A DNA stretch of 64,000 nucleotides from assembly GCA_049999765.1 (NCBI GenBank), contig JBNGIQ010006694.1, positions 26,834-90,833 on the forward strand, read 5' to 3'. Positions 11,406 through 25,353 of this stretch are shown piece after piece. Under the pieces are notes generated by a model that ran no database searches, was not told where the DNA came from, and saw nothing but the letters and a program-made list of their open reading frames with translations. This DNA is from Phaeoceros laevis. Lineage: Eukaryota; Anthocerotophyta; Anthocerotopsida; Notothyladales. A program made the position numbers and the translations under genes. Numbering within the stretch: position 1 is the stretch's first letter; the number at the start of each line of letters is the position of its first letter.

Positions 11406-13005
11406 ATGGCGATCGATTTGGTGAACATGATGCTGGATGTGGTATGGCCCCCGGCCGCGTTGATGCTGCTTGCGGCCGTTTACCCTGCTGTGCTGTTCGT
11501 CAGGTTCATGTCCTGGCTCTACAACTTTTTTTTTCCCGAGAACATGCACAACAAGGTTGTCATCATCACAGGAGCCTCATCTGGCATTGGCGAGGTGAGA
11601 GCCTCGGCTCCAGTCGCATGCTTGAATTTCTCTTGTTTCTAAAAGGCTGTTTACTAGGTGACAGGTTGTCAATTGCTTGATGGAACACCTTCTTTTGTGA
11701 CGGGAACAGAAAACGGCATACGAGTATGCGAAGAGGGGAGCCAAGCTGGTGCTAGCAGCGAGGAGGGAGCACCTCCTCCGGGAAGTGGCAGAGAGAGCTC
11801 GCCGGTACGGAGCTCTGGATGTGCGCATCATCCGTGCTGATGTGGCGAAAAGAGAAGATTGCAAAAGGATCATTGATGAGACGATCAACCATTTCGGACA
11901 CCGTAAAATCCCAGACCACCTAGGCCTGCAGGTTACATGATTCTTTGAAATTGCAATAGATGGCTGTAGGCGGCGATCTAAAGTACGTGTCTTGGATGGT
12001 TTTGCTTGTTTGCTGCAGTGGATCATTTGGTGAACAACGCTGGAGTTGCCATGACTTTTCTCTTTTGGGAGGGGAAACCTGAGGCTTTCCATGCCTGCTT
12101 CGTAAGTGCACTAACTTGGAATTGCTGCAAATGTCCGACTGAATGGATTGCGCTCTGAACCGCCTGTTGCGAGCACAGGATAGGACATTCTGGGGACAAG
12201 TCTACTGCACCTACTTTGCGCTGCCCCATTTGAAACGCAGCAGGGGGAGGATTGTTGTCACTGCTTCCGTGGCAGGCTTCTCTCCTTTCCCTAGAATGAG
12301 CGTTTACAATGTACGTTGCTATCCCTTCCTGCGGAGCAAGTCTACCGGTTGTAACCAACCGCAGATTTCTGGAATTTACGATGTTTTAACCGGGTCCTGT
12401 CTGCAGGCAGCAAAAGCAGCTAAAATTCAACTGTTTGAGACACTGAGGGTGGAGGTAGGGTCGCAGGTGGGGATCACAATAGTGTGCCCTGGCTGGATTG
12501 AGAGTGAGATGACACAGGGCAAGTTCATCGGACCTGATGGAGCGGAAAAATTCCACGATGTGAACATCCGTGATGTGAGAAATCTTCAACTTTTTATGCA
12601 TTCTGCACTTATCTGTTTACAGTGGAATCTCAATGTGTTTAATGTGGAGTTTCAGCCACAGTCCTAGATAGTGACTAACAACGAAGGTGGTGGTCTGACC
12701 TTTTGTTGCAGATTCAAGTAGGACCAGTGCCCATTGCCTACACAGAAACATGTGCGAAGGCTATTTACGACGGTGCAGTTCGCAGGAAACTGTATGTGGT
12801 GGTACCGTACTGGTATCAAGCAATACTTTACTTCCGTCTGCTTGCCCCTGAGCTGCTGGACTCGTGGTTCCGCTTTTTCTTTGTCGTCCCCATCACCAAG
12901 GATAAGAAGCCTGCAAGTAAGGTGCTTTTGGATCTTACTGGAGCGAAGAGAATTCTGTATCCGGAGTCTTGCCTCCGTCCTCCTCAAGCGGTTGTTAAAG
13001 CGTAG
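11406..13005 (+). CDS. HSD: 11-beta-hydroxysteroid dehydrogenase-like / steroleosin-type SDR
   Basis: NAD(P)-dependent short-chain dehydrogenase with an N-terminal membrane segment, as in plant HSD/steroleosin proteins of oil bodies or ER. Six exons: 11406-11594, 11710-11902, 12019-12101, 12179-12310, 12407-12574 and 12712-13005, total 352 residues. A hydrophobic stretch (about residues 10-45, WPPAALMLLAAVYPAVLF) precedes the Rossmann motif TGASSGIGE (about 55-63). Next come the adenine-site RADV, the NNAG motif, Ser in TASVAGFSP and the catalytic YNAAK; the last motif is split by the 12310/12407 intron after YN. The C-terminal part PVPIAYTETCAKAI and RYxxP-like VVVPYWYQ is typical of this subfamily. 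The donor at 11903 (GTAAAA) is non-optimal, but it is the only one that restores HFGHLDHLVNNAG. Confidence 0.9.
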
Positions 13006-14207
13006 TGAGCCTACATAATAGCTCAAGTGTACCTGTACAGCGGAAGGGGATATTCGTGCAGCCTATGCTGATGCACAACAAGGGTTAAGCCTCTTTTACA
13101 ACGGCGTTGTAATAACTTTACGCTGTTTTTTTACTGTGGGGTAGGAAATGGTGTAAACAGTTAGAAAAGTTAAGTAAATCGTTGTAATTTTCGTAGTAAC
13201 TTGTTGTAACCGTCATTTTTTGCCGTTTTCTTCCTTCACTACCGTTTAGGGCTTATGTAACTTGTAATTTGTTTGAAAACTAATTTCGAGCACTTTAAGC
13301 TCAGAGCCATTCCATCTTCCCAACTCGGGTGCGATCACTGCTTAGAGTCGGACTGTTTGAAGGGGCGGAGCTGTTGGGTAAGACAACTTCGCCGCTCGGC
13401 AAGCCTTTTTTTAGGCCAACGCGTGCTGCGCGGGGCCGCGCGGTGACCGTGGGCGGTCGCCAAAATAATGCAATCGCTCCGCCCTCCATCGCTCCGCCCA
13501 AGCCCGCCATCGCTACTCATGTGCGATGCTCAAACCATGTAGTTAAGTGGGGTAACTAAGTATGTAATATGTATAGATAAGATCGTATGCAATGATACAA
13601 ATATTTACAAATACATCGCATATGGCGATTCGCCATTTTTCAATGAAGCATTAATTTAACGTAACATTCCTACTTCCTCAGCAACTAAGTGAATTTGACA
13701 ATTTATATCGAACTATTTAATATATACAACCTGCTTGAAAAGGGGTCGAGTTACTACTAACTCGAGTTAACGTCTCTTGGTCATAGGTACACCTAGCTAC
13801 GCCGGTGTACCTATTGTAGCCGATGTACCTATTGACCACCGGTGTACACCGGCTACACCGGCTGGACCATAAACAATACGAGAATTCCATGCCCCATGGA
13901 GCTGACGTCCATTGAGGCTGGAATACGTACTTGCGACTCGCCTTAAGACAACCAAGCAAAACCTGAGCTCGAGAACTATAATACACAACAATTTGAAGCC
14001 TGCAAAATCACCTGAACACCATTTCAGCCGCCCGTCTCGGAGCCGCAATAAACGTGATCCCCTTGCGAGGTTGCAGTGCATGCCAAGATGAACGCTGTTT
14101 CAGCTGAAGCTCCAGGTGGATGTAGCCACCCTCAAGCTTGGCTACTCTTGCAGAGACAGAGCTCAGAAGAACCTTTGGTCACCCTCTCCTCCAATGCGGG
14201 CTTCGCA
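13006..14207. other. Convergent 3' regions of HSD and GLR
   Basis: Non-coding. A T-rich stretch (13120-13270) follows the HSD stop. About 13360-13510 is notably G+C-rich with repeated CGCTCCGCCC words. Around 13795-13865 several short copies of GGTGTACCT and CCGGTGTAC form small palindromes. I see no gene. Confidence 0.4.
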
Positions 14208-17659
<3,452 letters not shown>

Positions 17660-18494
17660 TGAGACCTCTAATTCCCCCTAAGGGGACCACTCCAGAGATC
17701 AACTTCCCAACACGCTACCACCCTGCCCTAAGTCTGATCCAAACACTGCTTCCAAGAACATCCTGCCGCAAGAAATCCTCCTTTCCGTGGAAACCTCAAC
17801 TGCACCGCTCAGGAAAGCAGCTGCTCCGCAGATTTCCCAAGCACCAGATGCTTCCTATAGCCACCAATTCAAGTCCTCCCCGGTCCTCGAATATTATTCC
17901 ATCTGCCACAACGGCCAAAATGTAAAATTTTGGACAGAGCTCAACAGCAACTGCAGGAGACAATTGCGAGCTGGAAGGCAGTAAGCAGTGCCGGTAAGCT
18001 CCACAAGACCAGCTAGCTGTGTAGCCAGGCAGACAAGGCGGTTGGCGACGATGTTCCGGCAAGACAGACCAGCAATGGAGCACAGCATTTGAGGACTCAA
18101 GAGTGGTTGAGATGGAATCCCTGGAAATAGGCCGACGAAAGCAGACATCATGGCAAGTGGCCATGGTTGTCCCTGGCTAGAACAATGATTGGACACTCTA
18201 TAGTATTTGAAAATGGAGGACCTGCGAGTCACCGGAGAGGATGAGGAAACCGCAGAAACCGGCTCTACGAACATTTCGTCTCGTAGATGACTAATAACGG
18301 ATAGCAAAGGCGGCTTGTCGGTTGCCAAGTGGGAAGACTTTAACGAAGCTTCTGTTATAGTTCCTTTGTGCAGTTTCCGCTGAACAGGGAAGTGGTTTAT
18401 CGTAACCGCTACCCTACCTCCAACTAACCTAACACGAGAATCGGGTCCTAGTAGTCTTCACCTTACCGTGTCTCCACATTGAGCAAGTCGCTCT

Positions 18495-18524
18495 TGTGAG
18501 CTGAAATATTGTGAGCTGAAATAT
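18495..18524. repeat. Perfect tandem duplication, 2 x 15 bp
   Basis: The 15-base unit TGTGAGCTGAAATAT occurs twice head-to-tail, 240 bp upstream of the kelch gene start. Confidence 0.85.
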
Positions 18525-18587
18525 TGTACAAGAGGGATGCAGGCCCGACGTTTTAGAGTAGTGTATCATTCTGCACTAGTAGGATGA

Positions 18588-18656
18588 TGATGCATAACTC
18601 CTTTCATGCATGATGCATAACTCCTTTCATGCATGATGCATAACTCCCTCCATGGA
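18588..18656. repeat. Tandem repeat, 3 x 23 bp
   Basis: The unit TGATGCATAACTCCTTTCAT followed by GCA occurs at 18588 and 18611 without change and at 18634 with three substitutions. It lies about 110-175 bp upstream of the kelch ATG and includes repeated ATGCAT palindromes, so a promoter role is possible. Confidence 0.9.
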
Positions 18657-18762
18657 TATTGTACAAGATGATAGGAATGGATAAGTCGGAGAATGTATAG
18701 AGAGGAGGCATGTGATCTGAAAGAAAGGTGGGTATTGAAGTTTATGAATTGAGCCTCACATA

Positions 18763-19896
18763 ATGCAGCAGAAAATTTTTATTTCGAATGAGGGCCTCCT
18801 CCCAGGATTGCCTAATCATTTAGCTTTACAATGTATGTTACGTGTTCCTCGAATTTTTCATGTAAATATGCATATGGTAAACTCTCAATGGAGGCGACTA
18901 GTGAGAAGCAACACATTCTATTATGAAAGAAGGAAGCTCGGAATATTCGACGAATCCATCTTGTTATTACCACAAAAGATTAAGACGCCAGGTGTGCTTG
19001 AGTGTGTGGAGTTTGATCTTACATACAAGAAGAAGAGAAAGTTGTGCTTCAAGAGTAATTTTGCAACAGGAGATATATTTTTGGATGGACATGGGTGTGC
19101 TTCGATTGGTAAGTCTGTTCTTATCTTTGGAGGACAAGATCATGGACCGAAATATAAAGCACACGGTGATGTAAATGTGTTTGATACAATGACCACAAAA
19201 TGGGCACAAGGTGCTAATATGCTGATTCCAAGAGGAGGTATGGCATGGGGAGTACTAAACAACCGATTGGTGGTAGCGGGAGGTTATGGAGGGGAAGGTG
19301 TTGGATCACGAATTGAAGCAGAAATTTACGACATAGAAAAGAATGAATGGTGGCCCATAGCAAACCTACCTTGCACATTGCTCATAGATTTGTTTTTTGT
19401 ATTGAAAGGGCAACTATTTGTGAGAGGCTGGGTTAGAGGAAGCCATTCTTTAAAACTTGTTTCGTACAATATGGATTCTAATGCATGGAAGGAGGAGGAA
19501 GAGATGCTTCGCTACCTTCAAGGTTCTGCTCCTTTTTGTTTGAACAAAGTTGCCATTAAAAGCAAAGATAATTCTTTGTTCATGTTAGAAGTGAAAGACT
19601 CTAACATTGAGCCAAAAGCTGAAACTGAACCAGTGCTTCTCAATATTATGAAGCTTGATTTCAAAGACCATAAATGGAAGAGAATTTGCAAAATTTTAGA
19701 TGAAGTTATGCATTATGATTGTGAGTGCTCATTTGAAAGGGATGTTCGGTTTCACAGTATGAAGAACAGAGTAGCTGTTCTTGATCATTTCGATGAACAC
19801 GAAAATATTAGAGTGAAACTTCTTGGTCACAAGGATGTGCTCAGGATCTCTATCCTGTGCCCATCTCATTGGACTAGTGCAATTATTGAAGTTTGA
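18763..19896 (+). CDS. F-box/kelch-repeat protein
   Basis: Predicted substrate-recognition subunit of an SCF ubiquitin ligase. Intronless, 377 residues. The N-terminal F-box (about residues 13-58) reads LLPGLPNHLALQCMLRVPR ... VNSQWRRLVRSNTFYYERRKLG, the form typical of plant F-box/kelch proteins. Kelch-type segments follow: VLIFGGQD, VNVFDTMTTKWAQGANM, PRGGMAWGVLNNRLVVAGGY and AEIYDIEKNEWWPIANLP. The C-terminal third is less regular and is rich in Lys and Asp. The gene is clearly richer in A+T than its neighbours and is flanked by short repeats and a retroelement remnant. A retroposed or fast-evolving family member is plausible. The substrate cannot be inferred. Confidence 0.88.
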   Translation: MQQKIFISNEGLLPGLPNHLALQCMLRVPRIFHVNMHMVNSQWRRLVRSNTFYYERRKLGIFDESILLLPQKIKTPGVLECVEFDLTYKKKRKLCFKSNFATGDIFLDGHGCASIGKSVLIFGGQDHGPKYKAHGDVNVFDTMTTKWAQGANMLIPRGGMAWGVLNNRLVVAGGYGGEGVGSRIEAEIYDIEKNEWWPIANLPCTLLIDLFFVLKGQLFVRGWVRGSHSLKLVSYNMDSNAWKEEEEMLRYLQGSAPFCLNKVAIKSKDNSLFMLEVKDSNIEPKAETEPVLLNIMKLDFKDHKWKRICKILDEVMHYDCECSFERDVRFHSMKNRVAVLDHFDEHENIRVKLLGHKDVLRISILCPSHWTSAIIEV

Positions 19897-21253
19897 AGAG
19901 AAGAAAATCTCTATCCTTTTATATCTCAAGACTTCAAGTTCCTTACATGTGACGTGATGAAACGCCAAGACGGAGAAGCGGACACCCGGTCGCCGGTCGA
20001 AAAAACTGACGGGGTGTTCAATTCCCATGTGGAGTTGGCTAAACACCATAATCTTCCTACTACTAGTACTAGTATGGAAGTGCTCGGCACTTCGAGACAT
20101 GTGTGAGTTTTCAGCCTCGAGAAAGTCCGAACACGTTATTCAGGTTCATCCCTCATGAGAAAACGGATCCAATTGGGTTTGAGTGTGCAGTACGCAAAGT
20201 GTTCAGCATAAAACACATGCAGAAAGGACGCAATCCGCCACCTACAGTGATGTCTGTGAGCCTACAGTCGCAAAGATTGCAAAAAATGTGTGCCACTCCC
20301 TCGACGGACGACGTCACCTTGGCACAATCAGGGCGGCTACTTGGGACTCAACGCGTTATCTAGATACTCTGACGAACCGCATCGTCGGTTCGTCGTAGAC
20401 GTTTTACTGGTCTACCGTCATGAAGAATCTTTAGTACACTGCAAAAGTGGGAGGTCCTCAAACGGGAAGGCAAACGCGCAAAATTGCGTGTGTCTCTCTC
20501 TCAGTACCAAGCCGAAGTAGACTACCGCCATATCTAGAAAGGAGAAAGTTGTAAGTAATTTCGACACCAAGTACCTGAAAGGGACAAGTATGTTGGTAGT
20601 CTCGATCACAGACATCAGTCTCTGATCAAAGCTTTGCTGCTTGAGATCAACAAGCTAAGGCACTCTTGCGCCATTTTGGACAGATCTCTTTAGACGGAAG
20701 TGCTCAAGGGAAGACAAAGAATCTGTGCTGTCCGATATTGCTCAGCTTCAACTGCTTTAGGGCATAAAACTGCGGAAGGCAACCGCGAAACCAGTTGCTA
20801 AACAGCCCAGTCACAGAGTTGTTGTGCCACCTGCAAGGTCCAGACTCCAAACTCCAAGTCACCTGCATGGGAACTATGTAAGGAGCCTGTTTGACCGAAG
20901 GTCAATCAGGCAGACGTATCTACACTCACAAAAATGTAGCACTTTTGTATTATGGGATTGAACAAGTGGCCAGAGAGGTTTTCACGTACCATAGATTCAC
21001 AAAAGCTGTGGCACATGGAACACGATAATGGCTGTCTCCCATGAGGTCTTGCCAAGGATCCTGCACATACCATGAACCAATCATTCTGGTGATACTGAAA
21101 TGCTGCGAGGCATTGCTATACCTAAGATGTGATTCTGGGTACACGGTTTGGGACCTGATTTTTCAGTGAGCGCCTTCACATGCTGTCCCCTGCAGACATC
21201 TGCAACATAAAGTGCAGGCAGGATTTTGCTGATTGTAGGAATGACTCCTGCGA
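19897..21253. other. Intergenic region with retroelement debris
   Basis: Apart from the degenerate reverse-transcriptase fragment listed separately, this stretch has only short broken frames. The last ~200 bases should include the 3' flank of the PPR gene on the minus strand. Confidence 0.4.
20290..20560 (+). pseudogene. Decayed Ty3/gypsy-like reverse transcriptase fragment
   Basis: Pieces of a retrotransposon polymerase are readable only by changing frame. RRFVVDVLLVYRHEESLVH sits where family members have the FxDDIL(V/I)YS-EEH catalytic strand and following helix. Then, in another frame, EVLKREGKRAKLRVSL ... YQAEVDYRHI resembles the LRxEGLYAKxSKCEF...VxYLGHI segment. The DD active-site pair is not intact, and stop codons interrupt. 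No LTRs were found nearby. The call rests on motif resemblance only. Confidence 0.4.
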
Positions 21254-24200
21254 CTACGAGCTGACCTGTTGCAACAAGTTATAAATTTGCCCCTGTTGCT
21301 GGTGCTTGTGGTCACCAGCAACAAATCCATGCACCTTCTGCTCATATTCGATCCAGCTCTCAGCAATCATCTTACATGCACCTGCCTTTAGCCTGAGCTC
21401 AGCAACCTTCACTTCATACTCCCACATCCCGGCATTTCTATAGATGTTTGACATAAGGACATATGCAGAAGCATGCTGTGGATGCAGAAACACTGCACGA
21501 TCAAATGCATATTTTCCAACAACCACGTTGCCGTGTTTCCGACATGCATTAAGTAGGCACAACCACATAGACAGACTAGGCTGCATTGGCATTGTTGCCA
21601 GCAAATCTTCCACCATCTCGAAATATCCCAATCGGCCGAGGAGGTCTACCAAGCTTGAATAGTGCAAAATGTCTGGATTCATGCCATAATCTCTTCTCAT
21701 AGACACGAAGTATTCTACACCTTTGTCCACCATACCTGCATGACTGCACGCAGCGAGGAGTGAAAGAAATGTGACTCCATCGGGTTTGATACCTGCTGAT
21801 AGCATCTTTTCATACAATTGCACGCTTCTCGCAAAATCACCTTGCCGGGCATAACCTGCAACTAGAGCATTCCATGACACCATATCAGGGTCGGAGAGCT
21901 CATCAAATACCTTCTGAGCTTCAACCATGCTTGAACATCTTCCATACGCATGAATGAGACTGCTTGCTACCACTGGAGTAACATCGTTTTTGCTGGACGC
22001 CAAAGTACGATGAAGCTGCATACAGACATCCAAGCTCCCGGTATTGCTGCACGCTTGCAAGATGCAGACAAATGTGATGTCATCTGGTGTGATAAGATCC
22101 TTTTGCATCCGTTGAAAGAGCTGCCAAGCTGTTTCTGCTTCACCTTGCTGAGCATACACTGCAAGGATCGCATTCCACATCACCAAATCACGTTCTAAAA
22201 ATCCATTGAACACATTCACTGCGTCGACAGTGCTCCCACATTTCCCGTAAATGCTAACAAGGGTGCTGCAAATAAAAGTATCTGGCTTATATCCCCTCTT
22301 CCAGCATTCTGCATGGACTGCCTTACCCGTCTCCAGAGCCTTAAGCTTTAAAGATCTGCCATCCAAAATGATGCTATCTTCCTTGTCAGCGAGCACACCA
22401 CATGCTTGGAGTAAACTAATAAATGAGCGATCATCTGGACTTGCCCCTTCCTCCAGCATGTTTTCATACATTGCCAAGGCGTTCTGTGCTTCACCCTGCT
22501 GAGCATACACTGCCAGCATTGCATTCCATGCCACAGCGTCCCGCAGGACTAACCTTTCAAACACATCCCGTGCATCCACAATGCTCCCACACTTCCCATA
22601 CATACTAACGAGGCTGCTGCCGACAAAGACATTGCGCTCAAAGCCCCTTGACCACACTGCAGCATGTATGACCTTGCCCTTTACAACGGATTGCACTTTG
22701 ATCAATTTCCCTGCTACAGAAGCATCATCTTCGTGCTCTACGAGCATGCCACACGCTTGGAGTGCACTGACAAAGCTCCGATCATCTGGGATTAAGCCGT
22801 CCTCCTGTATTTGTTGATACAACTCTAACGCTTTCTCTGCTTGGCCATGCTGGGTATAGGCAGCAAGCAGTGCTGTCCAGGACACCACGTCCTGCTGAGA
22901 TAATGCATCAAAAATACCCTGTGAATCAATGATGCTCCCACATCTTCCATACATACTAATGAGGGCATGACCGACAAATACATCTGATGCATAGCCTGTT
23001 CTCCAAGCTTCAGCGTGCAATATCTTTCCTCTTTGGAGACATCCAACCTTGATTGATTGCCCATCTCTCCCCAGATTTTCGTCATTCTCAGCCAGCATGC
23101 CACACACCTGGAGTACACTCACAAAAGTCCGATCATTTGGACAAATACCTGCCTCCAGCATCTGCAGATACAGCTCCGAAGCTTCTTCGGCCTGTCCGTG
23201 CTGAGCATGTGCTGTGAGCATCGCATTCCACAGTACGACCCCAGGCCGCAGCAGCCCATCAAAGACCTTCTGTGCATCCATGACACTACCACCCTTTTCG
23301 TACATACTGATTAGGCTGCTACAAACAAAATCATCCGAGTCATGGCCCCGCCTCCAGGCTTCAGCATGTATGGCCTTCCCCTTGTGCAAAGATACAGGAT
23401 GCATAAGGACGTGCATTTCTGCAAGGGTGCTACATGCTTGGAGAGCATTGGCGAAGATCCAGGCATCCAGATTCACACCTTCCTCAAGCATTTGTGTGTA
23501 AAGCTGCAGAGCCATCTCTGACTGGCCCTGCTGAACATATGCCGATAGCATTGCCGTCCACGCTACTGAGTCCCGCCTGGGTAATGCACGAAAGACAGAC
23601 TGCGCATCTGAAATCCTTCCACACTTTGAATACATATCGACGAGAGATGTGCCTACAACCATATTGGACTCACACCTAAATCTTAAGGCTTCAGCGTGGA
23701 TGTACTTGCCTGCTTCAACATCACCTAACCTGCCACAAGCTTTCAGTAAGCTGCCAAACGTGTATTCATTTGGCTTCACACCTTCCTCCCCAATCTGTTT
23801 ATACATTTCGAGTGCTTCTTTGCATTGCCCAGCCTTAGTGCATCCAGAGATGACAGCGTTCCAGGAAAGAACACTTCGGTACGACAGCCTGTGAAACACC
23901 TGGAGGGCGCCTTCAAGGCTACCGCACTTCACCAGCGTGACCACCACACATTCGCCCAAACCCTGGGACTCCAATCCATTTCCAGCCAGATGATCGTGCA
24001 CTCTCTTGGCCTGAGCCAGGGCCTTCCTTCTGGTGCATGAATGCAAGAGAGCCCTGTACAGCTCAACCGAAGGAACAACATTCTGCTGGTCCATAAGGGA
24101 CAGGGTGTCCACCGCCTTGTCCAGCTGTCCCTGTTTGCACAGACTTAGTAGTTCAGACTCAATTGACAAACGCCCTCGCAGCCTATCCAGGCCACTTGCC

Positions 24201-24376
24201 GGATGGGCATCCAAGGCAGATAGCTGAAAATGCACCTGCCAGGAATTGCACTGCTTGTGCATCCCACAGAACTCTCCTAATCTGTTCTGCCACAGCTCTG
24301 TACGCTGCCAGCTTCTCTGAAAGCACAGCACCGCTAGCGTTAGGACCGTTTGAACATCGGGAAGACCCGCTGCCAT
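21254..24376 (-). CDS. PLS-class pentatricopeptide repeat protein, E/E+ type
   Basis: Organelle RNA-binding protein, probably an RNA-editing specificity factor. Intronless, 1040 residues. PPR repeats of the P-L-S pattern run from about residue 90 to 930, with recurrent VGTSLVDMYSKCG-type S motifs, VVSWTALLAAYTQHGQAE-type motifs and GLIPDDRSFVSALQACG-type P motifs. Four repeat triplets at about 117-residue spacing occur; the last three carry an extra acidic insertion before the GK.(I/V)HAE element (near residues 427, 545 and 662). The C-terminus has an E motif (MPMQPSLSMWLCLLNACRKHG) and an E+ motif (ESWIEYEQKVHGFVAGDHKH), then stops. There is no DYW deaminase domain, so a DYW protein would have to act in trans. 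It is a diverged inverted duplicate of the PPR gene at 25354-28515. Target organelle and RNA are unknown. Confidence 0.93.
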   Translation of the reverse strand: MAAGLPDVQTVLTLAVLCFQRSWQRTELWQNRLGEFCGMHKQCNSWQVHFQLSALDAHPASGLDRLRGRLSIESELLSLCKQGQLDKAVDTLSLMDQQNVVPSVELYRALLHSCTRRKALAQAKRVHDHLAGNGLESQGLGECVVVTLVKCGSLEGALQVFHRLSYRSVLSWNAVISGCTKAGQCKEALEMYKQIGEEGVKPNEYTFGSLLKACGRLGDVEAGKYIHAEALRFRCESNMVVGTSLVDMYSKCGRISDAQSVFRALPRRDSVAWTAMLSAYVQQGQSEMALQLYTQMLEEGVNLDAWIFANALQACSTLAEMHVLMHPVSLHKGKAIHAEAWRRGHDSDDFVCSSLISMYEKGGSVMDAQKVFDGLLRPGVVLWNAMLTAHAQHGQAEEASELYLQMLEAGICPNDRTFVSVLQVCGMLAENDENLGRDGQSIKVGCLQRGKILHAEAWRTGYASDVFVGHALISMYGRCGSIIDSQGIFDALSQQDVVSWTALLAAYTQHGQAEKALELYQQIQEDGLIPDDRSFVSALQACGMLVEHEDDASVAGKLIKVQSVVKGKVIHAAVWSRGFERNVFVGSSLVSMYGKCGSIVDARDVFERLVLRDAVAWNAMLAVYAQQGEAQNALAMYENMLEEGASPDDRSFISLLQACGVLADKEDSIILDGRSLKLKALETGKAVHAECWKRGYKPDTFICSTLVSIYGKCGSTVDAVNVFNGFLERDLVMWNAILAVYAQQGEAETAWQLFQRMQKDLITPDDITFVCILQACSNTGSLDVCMQLHRTLASSKNDVTPVVASSLIHAYGRCSSMVEAQKVFDELSDPDMVSWNALVAGYARQGDFARSVQLYEKMLSAGIKPDGVTFLSLLAACSHAGMVDKGVEYFVSMRRDYGMNPDILHYSSLVDLLGRLGYFEMVEDLLATMPMQPSLSMWLCLLNACRKHGNVVVGKYAFDRAVFLHPQHASAYVLMSNIYRNAGMWEYEVKVAELRLKAGACKMIAESWIEYEQKVHGFVAGDHKHQQQGQIYNLLQQVSS

Positions 24377-24928
24377 CTATACCCAAGGCGTTGGGATTGC
24401 GGTTGAGAGTTCCTGCCTTGGCGAACCTCATGTCCCCCCTTTCTGACGACCAATGCCACAATTGCTTTGGTCGCTGCTGTAAGCTGCCACGAGAGTCTCG
24501 TGTCCCAGTCTGGGACCGGGATGAAAGCATGCCACAGAAATGCCATCCCGAGCATGCAGCAGCCGTACTATGCCAAACGTAGAACTGCAGTAGCGCCATG
24601 GATGTTCGCTCCTCCGGGTCTAGACATCCGCTGGGCTATCACTCGATTTCAGCTTGATGACCATCCTCACCAGCTCCCGCTGCTGCACTGGATAATAATG
24701 ATAATAATAACACTACTTCACGATACCGCTGTCTTGGAGTCCTCGGGCCACTCGGAGCTATCATAGCTATGCGACAATACAAAGTTACAAAGGCTGGAGG
24801 AAGTCCTGCTCAAGCACCTGACCTATTACCCTGGACAGAGTAATAAGACAAACAGGTCCCGGCATTGAAGCTCCACTATCTATGCTAAGCACTTTGAGCG
24901 CACGAAACAACGAACAGAGTGGTGAGTC

Positions 24929-24995
24929 TGGAGACGCCGGGTTTCCAATCCGGTATCTCGCGCAAGCGAAGCGCACGCTCTACTCGACACAGTGG
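24929..24995 (-). pseudogene. Decayed tRNA-Ala copy
   Basis: The 3' half matches the intact tRNA-Ala at 25125-25197 (CCGG...AAACCCGGCGTCTCCA, with the T-arm changed at two positions). The 5' acceptor strand and most of the D-arm are missing or scrambled, and the anticodon loop reads TTCGCTT instead of TTTGCAT. The cloverleaf cannot close, so this is a pseudogene. Confidence 0.7.
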
Positions 24996-25124
24996 TAAAT
25001 TTTATTCTAAATGTTCATGCTGGAAAATGGCCCAATTGAAAATTTGTCGACAACCAAGATCAATCGATTATGGTGCTTAAAATTAGTCACTTTCCTCCAA
25101 AATGGACACAGAGTCCGGACTCAC

Positions 25125-25158
25125 TGGAGACGCCGGGTTTCGATCCCGGTACCTCGCA

Positions 25159-25192
<34 letters not shown>

Positions 25193-25197
25193 CCCCC
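25125..25197 (-). tRNA. tRNA-Ala (anticodon TGC)
   Basis: 73-nt cloverleaf without intron. The acceptor stem GGGGGTG/CGTCTCC contains the G3-U70 pair that marks alanine tRNAs, followed by discriminator A. The D-arm GCTCAATTGGTAGAGC, anticodon loop TTTGCAT (TGC), variable loop and T-arm CCGGGATCGAAACCCGG are all intact. A-box-like TAGCTCAATTGGTAGAGC and B-box-like GGGATCGAAACCC are present. It lies between two divergent PPR genes. Confidence 0.92.
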
Positions 25198-25353
25198 TCG
25201 GCACGTCTAATTGTCACATAAATTGATATAAAGAGTGTGCCATAAGAGGCTAAGAAGTTAAGAACCATGAGTTTACTAATTTACCATATTTTCGACGACC
25301 TTGTCGTCCACTCTATGGTAGACTAAGTCCTCTGCACCATTTCGTCGGATGGC

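Larger units (their letters stand above)
17660..18762. other. Intergenic region between GLR and F-box/kelch gene
   Basis: 5' flanks of two divergent genes. It holds two short tandem repeats, listed separately, in its right half. No coding sequence is recognised. Confidence 0.4.
24377..25353. promoter_or_regulatory. Shared upstream region of the head-to-head PPR pair
   Basis: 977 bp between two divergent PPR start codons. It carries one intact and one decayed tRNA-Ala copy, both on the minus strand and listed separately. Any promoters for the PPR genes must lie beside or within these tRNA-derived sequences. A run of TAATAATGATAATAATAA-like sequence lies near 24690. Confidence 0.5.
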
